A stretch of DNA of 33,952 nucleotides from Micromonospora chalcea (GTDB lineage Bacteria; Actinomycetota; Actinomycetes; Mycobacteriales; Micromonosporaceae), in contig NZ_MAGP01000155.1 of NCBI RefSeq assembly GCF_002926165.1, positions 1-33,952 of the forward strand. Reading direction: 5' to 3'. Below the pieces are notes generated by a model. It was not told where the DNA came from. It saw only the letters and a program-made list of their open reading frames with translations, and ran no database searches. Position 1 is the first letter of the stretch. The number at the start of each line of letters is the position of its first letter. The position numbers and the translations under genes are program-made. Shown here piece by piece: positions 24,372 to 31,718 of the stretch.

Positions 24372-24635
24372 TCACATGCTGTCCGGGCCGGTCCGCCCGA
24401 TCGTCGACGGCCGGTAGGCCCGGTCCGCATCGGTCATCTCGCGCCGCTCGGCCTCCGGGCCGGCGCCCCGGTCCACCGCCTCCGGGCCGTGCCCGAACGC
24501 GGCCTCCTCGCCGGCGTCGTTGGCGGTGACGTCGTCGCCCTGGCCGTCCGTGGCCGACCGGGCGATGGCCTGGTCCAGCTCGTGCAGGGGAGTGCGGTCC
24601 TCGTCGCGCCACACGTGGCGGTCGTTGTCGGTCAT
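24372..24635 (-). CDS. Small acidic hypothetical protein, 87 aa
   Basis: The product is hydrophilic and strongly acidic (DEDRTPLHELDQAIARS, GQGDDVTANDAGEEAAF), with no cysteine, no membrane segment and little predicted structure. No family recognised. The start MTDNDRHVW is preceded by AGGGG too close to the ATG for a standard ribosome binding site, so translation start is uncertain. Similar small acidic proteins are common in actinobacterial stress regulons. Confidence 0.55.
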   Translation of the reverse strand: MTDNDRHVWRDEDRTPLHELDQAIARSATDGQGDDVTANDAGEEAAFGHGPEAVDRGAGPEAERREMTDADRAYRPSTIGRTGPDSM

Positions 24636-24712
24636 TCCCCTGCGGTACCCGGACCGGATGATCGCAAACGGCCGGGCACGGCGACAGCCGCGGTCCCGGC
24701 TCGTTTCGATCC

Positions 24713-24756
24713 CGATGCCCGGTGGCCCGGAACGCTTCCCGGGCCACCGGGCATCG
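24713..24756 (-). terminator. Terminator hairpin of the helix-hairpin-helix gene
   Basis: Perfect 18-bp arms (24713-24730 CGATGCCCGGTGGCCCGG; 24739-24756 its reverse complement) with an 8-base loop, beginning nine bases after the stop of the gene at 24766-24987. Confidence 0.8.
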
Positions 24757-24765
24757 GCGATGGCG

Positions 24766-24987
24766 CTACTTGGCGCCGGTGAGGGCCACCAGGGCGTTGG
24801 CGGTGCGGAAGTACGGGTTGCGGCCGAGGTCGCCGACGGTGGTGATGTTGAAGGCGTCCTTGAGCAGCTTGGCGTCGCCGTCGCTGACCCCGGCGAGGGC
24901 GGACACCGGGGCGTCGACGATCTCGGTGAGGGTCTTGTCCTGGTAGGCCTTGTCGACCAGCTTGGTGAGGTCGGCGGTGACGGGCAT
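24766..24987 (-). CDS. Small helix-hairpin-helix-like protein, 73 aa
   Basis: The 73-residue protein has the pattern APVSALAGVSDGDAKLLKDA followed by FNITTVGDLGRNPYFRTANAL, resembling a DUF4332-like or helix-hairpin-helix fold in which GVSD...LK..F.I.TV..L marks two hairpins. Such proteins can bind nucleic acid without sequence preference or act as small scaffolds; function unproven. ATG 24987 is seven bases after GAAGGAG. A strong terminator follows, so it is probably expressed alone. Lysine content is higher than in neighbouring proteins. Confidence 0.8.
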   Translation of the reverse strand: MPVTADLTKLVDKAYQDKTLTEIVDAPVSALAGVSDGDAKLLKDAFNITTVGDLGRNPYFRTANALVALTGAK

Positions 24988-25069
24988 GCACACTCCTTCG
25001 AGTTCCGGCCAGACAATCCGACCGGTTGCGGACAAACCTGACGGAATTAGATCATGAAGCGGTACCAGA

Positions 25070-25084
25070 GATCCACTGTGGATC
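25070..25084 (-). terminator. Short hairpin after the Spo0M gene
   Basis: GATCCAC-T-GTGGATC, 7-bp perfect arms around one base, eight bases downstream of the Spo0M stop. Small and with an unfavourable loop, so a weak candidate terminator or a protein site. Confidence 0.3.
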
Positions 25085-25091
25085 CCCGGGC

Positions 25092-26102
25092 TCACTCCTC
25101 CTCGTCGCCGCCCTCGTCGTCGCCGAAGGAGTCGAACACCTCGTCGGCGAGCATCAGGCCGGCGAAGCCGAGCGCGGCGCCGCCGACCACGCCCGCGGCG
25201 ACGGCGCCCATGCCCGGGCCGCCGTGCCGCTCGTGGTGCTCCTCCTTGTGGTGGCCGTACGCGGCGTGCCCGTAGCCGGGTGGGCCGTAGGCGGGCTGTC
25301 CGTAGCCGTGGCCGGCGTGCATGCTCTGGTAGCCGTCGAGGGCCTGGCGGACCCACGCGTCGACCTGAGCGGCCCAGTCGACCTGGTCGGCGTCGGTGTG
25401 CGCGACGTGGTAGCGGCCGAAGGAGTCATGGCCGCCGGAGAACAGGCCACCGCGCTTGTCGAACTCCAGCACCACGTCGACGCCGTACTCGTTCGCGACG
25501 AAGGTCAGCTCGACCTCGTTGACGGCGTGGGCGTACTGCGGGGCGGCGTAGTACTCGATCTCCTGGTAGAACGGCAGGCTCTGGCGCAGGCCCGAGATGT
25601 GCCCGCGTTCCAGGTCGGCGCCCTTGAACTGGAATCCGAGCCGGCCGAAGCCCTCCAGGATGCGTTCCTGCACCGGCAGCGGGTGCACGTACACCGGGTC
25701 GAGGTCGCCCTTGTCCACGGCGCCGCGGATCGCCACCTCGGTGCGCAGTCCCATCGTCATGCCGTGCAGGCGCTGCCCGTACAGGTCGGTCACCGGCGTC
25801 TCCCACGGCATCGCCACCTGGAACGGCAGCGACATCTGCTGTCCCTCGGACAGGCGCAGACCGCCGGCGACCTGGACCCGGTGGAACTCCACGAGGGCGT
25901 CGTACTCCTGCTCGGCGCCCTCCATCTCCACCCGGGTGACCAGCCCGACGGTGATGTGGTCGATCTCCACGTCGTGGCTGCCGCCGGTCAGGTTCACCTG
26001 CCCGCCCAGCATCAGCCCCGGGCGGGTACCCGGATTGGCCAGGACCGTGTCGACAGCGGGGCCGCCCACCCCGAACGCGCCCAGCATCCTCTTGAACACC
26101 AC
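25092..26102 (-). CDS. Spo0M (SpoOM) family protein
   Basis: The protein of about 336 residues matches Spo0M: VFKRMLGAFG start, then an arrestin-like beta-sandwich (GLMLGGQVNLTGG, DVEIDHITVGLVTRVE, LPFQVAMPWETPVT, LRTEVAIRGAVDKGDLDPV, and VELTFVANEYGVDVVLEFDKRGG). After residue 230 it has a helical segment, a Gly/Tyr/His-rich stretch, a hydrophobic helix (GAVAAGVVGGAALGFAG) and an acidic tail ending DEEE. Spo0M influences sporulation and cell division in Bacillus; in actinobacteria the role is unclear. GTG 26102 is six bases after AAGGGAG; the ATG at 26108 abuts it. Confidence 0.9.
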   Translation of the reverse strand: MVFKRMLGAFGVGGPAVDTVLANPGTRPGLMLGGQVNLTGGSHDVEIDHITVGLVTRVEMEGAEQEYDALVEFHRVQVAGGLRLSEGQQMSLPFQVAMPWETPVTDLYGQRLHGMTMGLRTEVAIRGAVDKGDLDPVYVHPLPVQERILEGFGRLGFQFKGADLERGHISGLRQSLPFYQEIEYYAAPQYAHAVNEVELTFVANEYGVDVVLEFDKRGGLFSGGHDSFGRYHVAHTDADQVDWAAQVDAWVRQALDGYQSMHAGHGYGQPAYGPPGYGHAAYGHHKEEHHERHGGPGMGAVAAGVVGGAALGFAGLMLADEVFDSFGDDEGGDEEE

Positions 26103-26224
26103 GAACATCTCCCTTGACGGCCACCGGACGTCCGGCACCCGGGATCCGGGGAGAGATTCACCTGGAACCCTTGTGCCGCAACGAGATCAACGGCGTCCAT
26201 AATGGAACACGCCGCGCGGGGAGA

Positions 26225-26914
26225 CTACCAACGCCACCTGAAAGGTAGCTGAAAGCATTCGCTTCGTCGCTGTGGGCCATCGGCCGGCGTGGGGCGCCGG
26301 AACAGCCGCAGCAGGCGGGCCGCGACCTCGCCGTCGCCCCGGACGACGACGTCGGCGGCATGCAACGGCACGCCACCGAAGATGAGCGAGCGGAAGGTCC
26401 CGGCGCCGGCCCGGATCACCAGGTCGGGATCGGCGGCGTCGGCGCGTACCACGTCGACGCGTCCGTCCTCGACGGTGACGAGCAGGCTGTCGCCGTCGAG
26501 AAGAAGCTGACACCGTACGGCGAAGTCGCGCGCCGCGGCCGGGTCGAAGGTGGTCTTCATGGCGAGGGCCAGCGCGTCGACGCTCAGCTGCGCCGACGAG
26601 GTCAGCGGACCCCGGCTGCCCCACCTGGCCAGCCCCAGCAGGGCGGGTTCGAGGTCCCGCCCCCATTCGGTCAGCTCGTACGCCCGGACGCCCGCCGGTG
26701 GCCCGAGACGCCGCCGGCGCACCACTCCCGCCTCCTCCAACTCGGCGAGCCGGGCGGTGAGCATGCTCTGACTGGCGCCGGGCAGGCCGCGCCGCAGGTC
26801 GGTGAAGCGCTTCGGTCCGAGCAGCAACTCACGGACGATCAGCAACGCCCATCTGTCGCCGACCAGGTTGAGCGCCCGGGCCAGACCGCAGGGATCGTCG
26901 TATGCGCGCGCCAT
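26225..26914 (-). CDS. HxlR family regulator with C-terminal SCP2-like domain
   Basis: The 229-residue protein has an HxlR winged helix-turn-helix at about 10-100 (CGLARALNLVGDRWALLIVRELL, GPKRFTDLRRGLPGAS, TARLAELEEAGVV, AYELTEWG). The second half (DPDLVIRAGAGTFRSLIFGG and following) resembles a sterol-carrier-protein-2-like domain often fused to such regulators and may bind a hydrophobic ligand. It is divergent from an alpha/beta hydrolase gene, with only 46 bases between, so it probably controls that gene and itself. Its mRNA looks leaderless: TACCAT, six bases, ATG. Confidence 0.9.
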   Translation of the reverse strand: MARAYDDPCGLARALNLVGDRWALLIVRELLLGPKRFTDLRRGLPGASQSMLTARLAELEEAGVVRRRRLGPPAGVRAYELTEWGRDLEPALLGLARWGSRGPLTSSAQLSVDALALAMKTTFDPAAARDFAVRCQLLLDGDSLLVTVEDGRVDVVRADAADPDLVIRAGAGTFRSLIFGGVPLHAADVVVRGDGEVAARLLRLFRRPTPADGPQRRSECFQLPFRWRW

Positions 26915-26960
26915 CCGCTGATGGTATCGCTACAGCACTCTCTGGTGCTAAATTCGCACC
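26915..26960. promoter_or_regulatory. Divergent leaderless promoters with central operator
   Basis: Minus strand: TACCAT (26921-26926) then six bases to ATG 26914. Plus strand: TAAATT (26949-26954) then six bases to GTG 26961. Between them AGCAC-N6-GTGCT (26934-26949) is a dyad that overlaps the plus -10 and is the best candidate HxlR operator. Confidence 0.7.
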
Positions 26961-27632
26961 GTGACGACGTACATCCTGATCCCGGGAGCCGGCGGCGACG
27001 CCTGGTACTGGCACCGCCTGGTTCCCCTGCTGGAGCAGCGCGGCCACGAGGCGATCGCCGTCGACCTCCCGGCCGCGGACGACAGCGCGGGACTGCCGGA
27101 GTACGCGGACACAGTGGTCGAGGCGGCCGGTGACCGCGGAGACCTGGTGGTGGTGGCCCAGTCGATGGGCGGCCTGACCGCGCCACTGGTCTGCAGTCGA
27201 CTGCCGGTCTCACGGCTGGTCCTGGTCAACGCGATGATCCCGGCGCCCGGTGAGACCGGCGGCGACTGGTGGACCAACACCGGGCAGGACCAGGCCCGCC
27301 GGGAGTGCGACAGGCGCGAGGGCCGCTCTCCCGACGGGCCGTTCGATCCGCTGGTGTACTTCTTCCACGACGTGCCGCAGGACATCACCGACCAGGCCAT
27401 GGCGGGTGGGTCACCGCAGTCGGGCACGCCGTTCACGCAGCCCTGGCCGCTTGATGCGTGGCCCGACGTGCCGACCGAGGTCCTGAGCGGCGGCGCGGAC
27501 AGGTTCTTCCCGGCCGAGTTCCAGACCCGGGTGGCCCAGCAGCGGCTCGGCGTCACGCCCGAGCGCCTGCCCGGCGGGCATCTGCTGGCCCTCAGCCGGC
27601 CCGAGGCGCTGGCTGCCGCGTTGGACCGCTGA
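26961..27632 (+). CDS. Alpha/beta hydrolase
   Basis: The 223-residue protein is a small alpha/beta hydrolase of the salicylate-esterase/EstC-like type. The N-terminal strand YILIPGAGGDAWYWHRLVPLL forms the oxyanion region, the nucleophile elbow is AQSMGG (Ser near 74), and the terminal catalytic His is in LPGGHLLALSRPE (near residue 208); the acid is probably Asp in GGADRFFP. It is cytosolic with no signal peptide. Ester or lactone substrate unknown. Divergent from, and probably controlled by, the HxlR regulator. GTG 26961 follows the leaderless -10. Confidence 0.92.
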   Translation: MTTYILIPGAGGDAWYWHRLVPLLEQRGHEAIAVDLPAADDSAGLPEYADTVVEAAGDRGDLVVVAQSMGGLTAPLVCSRLPVSRLVLVNAMIPAPGETGGDWWTNTGQDQARRECDRREGRSPDGPFDPLVYFFHDVPQDITDQAMAGGSPQSGTPFTQPWPLDAWPDVPTEVLSGGADRFFPAEFQTRVAQQRLGVTPERLPGGHLLALSRPEALAAALDR

Positions 27633-27649
27633 GGGCGGGGGAGGTTGCC

Positions 27650-28111
27650 TCAGGGGATGGGCCGGTCGACCGCACCGCGCCAGGCGCCCGTCTCCTGACC
27701 GCGCCGCTCGATGAACTGCTTGAACCGCTCCAGGTCGCCCTTGGCGCGCCGGTCGACCACGCCGAGCTTGTCGCCGGCCTGCTCGACCGCGCCGTGCGGC
27801 TCGAACTCCATCTGCAGCGTGACCCGGGTGTGCCCCTCGTCGAGGCGGTGGAAGGTCACCACGCCCGCCTGCTGGGTGCCCCCGGTGGAGCGCCAGGCCA
27901 CCCGCTCGTCCGGCAGCTGCTCGGTGATCTCGGCGTCGAACTCGCGCTTCACGCCCGCGATCTCGACGGTCCAGTGGGTCATCGTGTCGGAGAGCTGCCG
28001 CACCTCCTGCACGCCGTCCATGAAGTGGGGGAACTCCTCGAACTGGGTCCACTGGTCGTACGCGGTCCGGATCGGGACGTCCACGTCCACGTGCTCGGTA
28101 ACGCCACTCAT
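27650..28111 (-). CDS. SRPBCC family (polyketide cyclase/dehydrase-like) protein
   Basis: The 153-residue protein has a START/Bet v1-like helix-grip fold: VDVPIRTAYDQWTQFEEFPHFMD, a conserved VEIAGVKREFDAEITEQLPDERVAW and TRVTLQMEFEP, ending in a long helix KGDLERFKQFIERRG. Such proteins bind hydrophobic ligands; several actinobacterial ones are stress-induced. ATG 28111 follows AGGAGG. It is 58 bases downstream of the DUF2795 gene, which has a SigB-type promoter, so both may be in one stress transcript. Ligand unknown. Confidence 0.9.
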   Translation of the reverse strand: MSGVTEHVDVDVPIRTAYDQWTQFEEFPHFMDGVQEVRQLSDTMTHWTVEIAGVKREFDAEITEQLPDERVAWRSTGGTQQAGVVTFHRLDEGHTRVTLQMEFEPHGAVEQAGDKLGVVDRRAKGDLERFKQFIERRGQETGAWRGAVDRPIP

Positions 28112-28169
28112 GTCTGGGTTCCTCCTGTTCCGCCGGTGTGTGTCTCGTACGGGCCGTGGGCCGGCCCGC

Positions 28170-28586
28170 TCACCAGCGCGTCGTCTCGTTCCTGTGCCCG
28201 AGTGCGGCCCACACCTCGGAGATCGTCTGGTAGTGGGCGTCCGCGGGCAGGGTCTCCAGGGCGGCGACGATGTCCGTCGGCGCCTCGTTCTCCCGCGCGT
28301 TCGCCAGCAGCGCCTCCCGGTCGCCGGGCAGGGCGGTCATCGTGATGAACCGCCCCAGACGGCTGCGCGCCTCGACGTCCTCGGAGCTCATGCCCTGCGG
28401 CGTGCCGCTGCGCAGCTCCCCGGCCGGCGCCGTGGTGGCCTCCGGCTGGTCCTCGCCGGCGGGCTCCGGGATCCGGAACTCCTCGGCCCGCGAACCGCCG
28501 GTGCCGGCGCTCTGGACGAGACCGCTGACCTCGCTGCTCATCTGGTCGTCGACCCTGGGCGAGTGCTTGCTGCTGCCACGTTCCAT
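28170..28586 (-). CDS. DUF2795 domain protein
   Basis: The 138-residue protein has a disordered polar N-terminal half (Ser/Gly/Glu-rich) and a C-terminal DUF2795 domain (about 75-135: SRLGRFITMTALPGDREALLANARENEAP, DIVAALETLPADAHYQTISEVWAALG). The domain is common in actinobacterial small proteins and of unknown function, possibly helical. The start is preceded by AAGG but spacing is short. A SigB-type promoter (28597-28622) lies 10 bases upstream. Confidence 0.85.
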   Translation of the reverse strand: MERGSSKHSPRVDDQMSSEVSGLVQSAGTGGSRAEEFRIPEPAGEDQPEATTAPAGELRSGTPQGMSSEDVEARSRLGRFITMTALPGDREALLANARENEAPTDIVAALETLPADAHYQTISEVWAALGHRNETTRW

Positions 28587-28596
28587 GCCTTGGGAG

Positions 28597-28622
28597 ATGC
28601 CCCGGGGGACCGCCGGTAAACC
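28597..28622 (-). promoter_or_regulatory. SigB/SigF-type promoter of the DUF2795 gene
   Basis: On the minus strand GGTTT (28618-28622), a 15-base spacer and GGGCAT (28597-28602). This matches GTTT-N14/16-GGGTAT with one base change in the -10; the start codon is 10 bases downstream. Confidence 0.65.
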
Positions 28623-28643
28623 GGCGCCGGCCGGGAGAGCCGG

Positions 28644-29666
28644 TCATCCGGGCGGCAACCGGTCGGCCGGCCGCTGCCCGTCCGCCTTCTCGTCGTCGGC
28701 CGGGGCGCGCGGCGGCAGCACCGGGTCGTCCGGCTCCTCGACCCCGGCCTGCATCGCCCGCCCGCGCTGCAGCTCGGCGTTGACCTGCACGCCGAGCATC
28801 AACGCGCAGTTGGACAGGTAGAGCCACACCAGGAACGCGATGACCGCGCCGAGACTGCCGTAGGTGACGTCGTACGAGCCGAAGTTGGCCACGTACAGGC
28901 CGAAGCCGAAGGACGCGAGCACCCAGGCCACGAGCGCCAGCGCGCCGCCCGGGGTGAGCCAGCGGAACCGCGGCTGCTGCACGTTCGGCGCGATCCAGAA
29001 CAGCAGCGACAGCAGCGTCATGGCGACCACGGCGAGCAGCGGCCACTTCGCCACCGACCACGTGGTGCGGGCCACCGCGCCGGCGTGCAGCAGGTCACCC
29101 ACCGCGTCGGTGACCGGGCCGCTGACGATCAACCCCGTGGCCACCACCGCGAGCAGCACGATCGTCACCGCGGCCATGCCGATCTGCAACGGGCGCAGGC
29201 GGTAGAACGGACGGCCCTCCCGCACCCCGTAGATCGCGTTGGAGGCGCGGGTGAACGCGCCGATGAACCCGGACGCGGACCAGAGCGCGCCGAGCAGACC
29301 GAAGCTGAGCAGCACCTTCGCCGAGCCCTGCTGCTCGACCACGTTGCGCACCACACCCACGAACGCGTCGTTGCCGACCACCGAGCCGGCGCCGATCTCC
29401 CCGGCCAGGTCGATCACGGTGTCGACGGTGCGCGGGCCGTCGGAGACCAGGCCGACCAGCGCCACCACCACGATCGTGGACGGGAACAGCGCCAGCACCC
29501 CGTAGTAGGTGAGCGCCGCCGCCCAGTCGGCGCAGTTGTCGGTGACGAAACCCTTGCCGCTGCGCACCAGCACGCCGCGCCAGGTACGCCAGTTGAGCTG
29601 GCGGATCCGGCGGGGGAGACGGGATCGCGTCCGGCCGCCGACCGTCTGTGGTGTCGTCACGGTCAT
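28644..29666 (-). CDS. YihY/BrkB family membrane protein
   Basis: The 340-residue inner-membrane protein has the YihY/BrkB layout: a basic N-terminus, the motif NCADWAAALTYYGVLALFPS at about 47-66, and five to six further hydrophobic helices, including LLGALWSASGFIGAFTRASNAIYGV and AVIAFLVWLYLSNCALMLGVQVNAE. The C-terminal 45 residues are acidic and proline-rich. The family was once called RNase BN in error; its true role (envelope, resistance) is unclear. ATG 29666 follows GGAGGCGGAC. Its promoter is a SigB-type GGTTT-N16-GGGTAC. Confidence 0.92.
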   Translation of the reverse strand: MTVTTPQTVGGRTRSRLPRRIRQLNWRTWRGVLVRSGKGFVTDNCADWAAALTYYGVLALFPSTIVVVALVGLVSDGPRTVDTVIDLAGEIGAGSVVGNDAFVGVVRNVVEQQGSAKVLLSFGLLGALWSASGFIGAFTRASNAIYGVREGRPFYRLRPLQIGMAAVTIVLLAVVATGLIVSGPVTDAVGDLLHAGAVARTTWSVAKWPLLAVVAMTLLSLLFWIAPNVQQPRFRWLTPGGALALVAWVLASFGFGLYVANFGSYDVTYGSLGAVIAFLVWLYLSNCALMLGVQVNAELQRGRAMQAGVEEPDDPVLPPRAPADDEKADGQRPADRLPPG

Positions 29667-29708
29667 GTCCGCCTCCTCCAGGCTCCGCCACCGGGCGTGG
29701 CCCGGGCG

Positions 29709-29769
29709 GTACCCCCGGGGGGAAATCGACAAACCGGGGCGCCGGTTTGCCCGCCGGACGGGAGGGAAC
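29709..29769. promoter_or_regulatory. Divergent SigB/SigF-type promoters
   Basis: Minus strand, toward YihY: GGTTT (29731-29735), 16 bases, GGGTAC (29709-29714), an exact match to the Streptomyces SigB consensus. Plus strand, toward ChaB: GGTTT (29744-29748), 15 bases, GGGAAC (29764-29769). The two -35 elements form the dyad CAAACCGG-GGCG-CCGGTTTG. Confidence 0.75.
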
Positions 29770-29809
29770 CACACCAGGCAGCCGATCGAGACTCCAGGAG
29801 GAGGACGAG

Positions 29810-30214
29810 ATGCCCGGGCGCGAGGTACTGCCCAGCACGCTGCGGCGCTCCCCGGCGAAGGCGCAGCGGACCTGGGAGAAGACGCACGACTCGGCGGTCG
29901 AGACGTACGGCGAGGGGGAGCGGGCGCACCGCACCGCCTTCGCCGCGGTCAAGCACGAGTTCGAGAAGGTGGGCGACCACTGGGAGCCCAAGGGCCGCAA
30001 GGGGCCCAGCGACGAGCAGGCCGAAGGCGGCGGCCCGGCCCGGCGCGCGCCGACGGCCGGCGGGGTGGACGCCAACGCCAGCAAGGACCACCTCATGGAG
30101 GTGGCGAAGAAACTGGACGTGCGCGGCCGGTCCCGGATGACCAAGCCGGAACTGGTCAAGGCGATCGAGAAGGCCAACAACAACGCGACCCGCAAGGCCC
30201 GCGGGGGTCGCTGA
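29810..30214 (+). CDS. ChaB/Rho-N domain stress protein
   Basis: The 134-residue protein combines an N-terminal ChaB-like region (PSTLRRSPAKAQRTWEKTHDSAVE, about 7-60) and a C-terminal Rho N-terminal/SAP-like helical domain (DHLMEVAKKLDVRGRSRMTKPELVKAI, about 92-125), joined by a low-complexity linker. Such proteins are stress-induced in actinobacteria and the Rho-N module can bind nucleic acid; molecular role unknown. It is rich in Lys and Arg. ATG 29810 follows AGGAGGAGG. The GGTTT promoter upstream supports SigB control. Confidence 0.88.
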   Translation: MPGREVLPSTLRRSPAKAQRTWEKTHDSAVETYGEGERAHRTAFAAVKHEFEKVGDHWEPKGRKGPSDEQAEGGGPARRAPTAGGVDANASKDHLMEVAKKLDVRGRSRMTKPELVKAIEKANNNATRKARGGR

Positions 30215-30231
30215 CCCCTGGGGGTACGCGT

Positions 30232-30262
30232 CGAGCCCGGGACCGCCTCGGTCCCGGGCTCG
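30232..30262. terminator. Bidirectional terminator hairpin
   Basis: Perfect 13-bp arms CGAGCCCGGGACC (30232-30244) and GGTCCCGGGCTCG (30250-30262), 5-base loop, between the convergent ChaB and aldehyde dehydrogenase genes. Confidence 0.85.
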
Positions 30263-30274
30263 TGTCGTGCCGTC

Positions 30275-31708
30275 TCACCAGTGGCCGCCGCCCGGCGCCT
30301 GAAGGTGCACCGCCTTGACGGTGCTGAACTCGTCCAGCAGTTCCGGGCCGTACCCGAAGCCCTGACCGCTGCCCCGGCGCGGCTGGGCCGCGCCCCCCGG
30401 TGCCCCGCCGAACACCGAATTGATCTTCACGGTGCCGACCGGCAGTTCCCGCCAGGCGCGCTGGGCGTGGCTCATCGAGCCGGTCAGCACGGTGGCGGCC
30501 AGGCCGTACGGGGAGTCGGCCGCGCAGCGCAGCCCCTCGCTGAACGAGTCGACCACCACCACCGCGGCGACCGGCCCGAACGTCTCCTCGCGGACCAGCG
30601 CCATGTCGTGCCGGCACCCCTCGACCACTGTCGCCGGGTAGAACGCGCCCGGCCCCTCCGGCAGCACACCGCCGGCGCGTACCCGGGCGCCGTCGGCGAG
30701 CGCGGCCGTCACCTGCCCGTGTACGTGGTCCCGGTGCCGCCGGTCCACCAGCGGGCCGAGCTGCGTTTCCGGGTCACGGCCGGGGCCCACGGTGAGCGCC
30801 TCGGCGCGCGCCACGAGCGCGTCCAGGAAGCCCTCGGCGACGTCCCGGTGCACGTAGACGCGTTCCACCGCCACGCAGATCTGACCGGCGTTGGCGAAGC
30901 ACCCGAGCGCCGCCTGCTCGGCCGCCCAGACCGGGTCGACGTCCGCGTCCACCACCAGCGGGTCGCTGCCGCCGTTCTCCAGCAGCACCTTCGCGCCGGT
31001 ACGGGCGCCCGCGGCGGCGATCGCCCGGCCGGTCGCAGTGGAACCGACGTGGGCGACGACGTCGACGTCCTGCCCGGACAGCGCGGCCCCCACCTCGCCG
31101 CCGCCGCTGAGCAGCGACAGCACCCCGGCCGGCAACGCCGAGTCCAGCGCGCGGGCGAGCAGCCAGCCGGTGGCCGGGGTGCGCTCGCTCGGCTTGTGGA
31201 CCACCACGTTGCCGGTGACCAGGGCCGCGCCGAGCAGGCCGCACGACACCGCCACCGGGTCGTTCCACGGGGTGATCGCGGCGACCACGCCGCGTGGCTC
31301 GGGGGCCATGAAGTCCAGCGCGTCGTGCGCGCCGTGCAGCGTCCGGCCGCCCCGGACCGGCGCCAGTTCGGCGTACTGTCGCAGCGTGCCGATGCCCGCC
31401 GCCACCCCGCCCCGCGCGTCCTCCAGGGGCTTGCCCATCTCCGCGGTGGTCGCCTCGGCCAGATCTCCGGCCGCCGCCTCGACCGCGTCCGCGGCCCGGT
31501 GCAGCGCCGCGGCCCGCTCCGCGGTCGGGGTCGCGGCCCATTCCGCCGCCACGCCCCGGGCCGCCTCCACCGCCTTGGCCACCTCGTCGGCGGTCGCCAC
31601 CGGCGTCCGGGTCACCGGCGACCCGTCCGCCGGATCGTGGACGACAAGCTCGCCGCCCTCGCCGCCGGCACCCCACACTCCACCTATGAGCTGCGCAACC
31701 GTGTACAT
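30275..31708 (-). CDS. Aldehyde dehydrogenase family protein
   Basis: The 477-residue protein is a complete NAD(P)-dependent aldehyde dehydrogenase. It has the cofactor-site motif AITPWNDPV, the glutamate motif LENGGSDP near 241 (ENGG where most members have ELGG), the nucleophile Cys near residue 276 in NAGQICVAVERVYV, and the late motif REETFGPVA. It oxidises an aldehyde to the acid; substrate unknown. ATG 31708 follows AAGCAGGG; the frame is open far upstream through the divergent gene, but MYTVAQLIGG is the family start. Divergent from a phytoene-dehydrogenase-like flavoprotein with 72 bases between. Confidence 0.93.
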   Translation of the reverse strand: MYTVAQLIGGVWGAGGEGGELVVHDPADGSPVTRTPVATADEVAKAVEAARGVAAEWAATPTAERAAALHRAADAVEAAAGDLAEATTAEMGKPLEDARGGVAAGIGTLRQYAELAPVRGGRTLHGAHDALDFMAPEPRGVVAAITPWNDPVAVSCGLLGAALVTGNVVVHKPSERTPATGWLLARALDSALPAGVLSLLSGGGEVGAALSGQDVDVVAHVGSTATGRAIAAAGARTGAKVLLENGGSDPLVVDADVDPVWAAEQAALGCFANAGQICVAVERVYVHRDVAEGFLDALVARAEALTVGPGRDPETQLGPLVDRRHRDHVHGQVTAALADGARVRAGGVLPEGPGAFYPATVVEGCRHDMALVREETFGPVAAVVVVDSFSEGLRCAADSPYGLAATVLTGSMSHAQRAWRELPVGTVKINSVFGGAPGGAAQPRRGSGQGFGYGPELLDEFSTVKAVHLQAPGGGHW

Positions 31709-31718
31709 GCGGCCCTGC

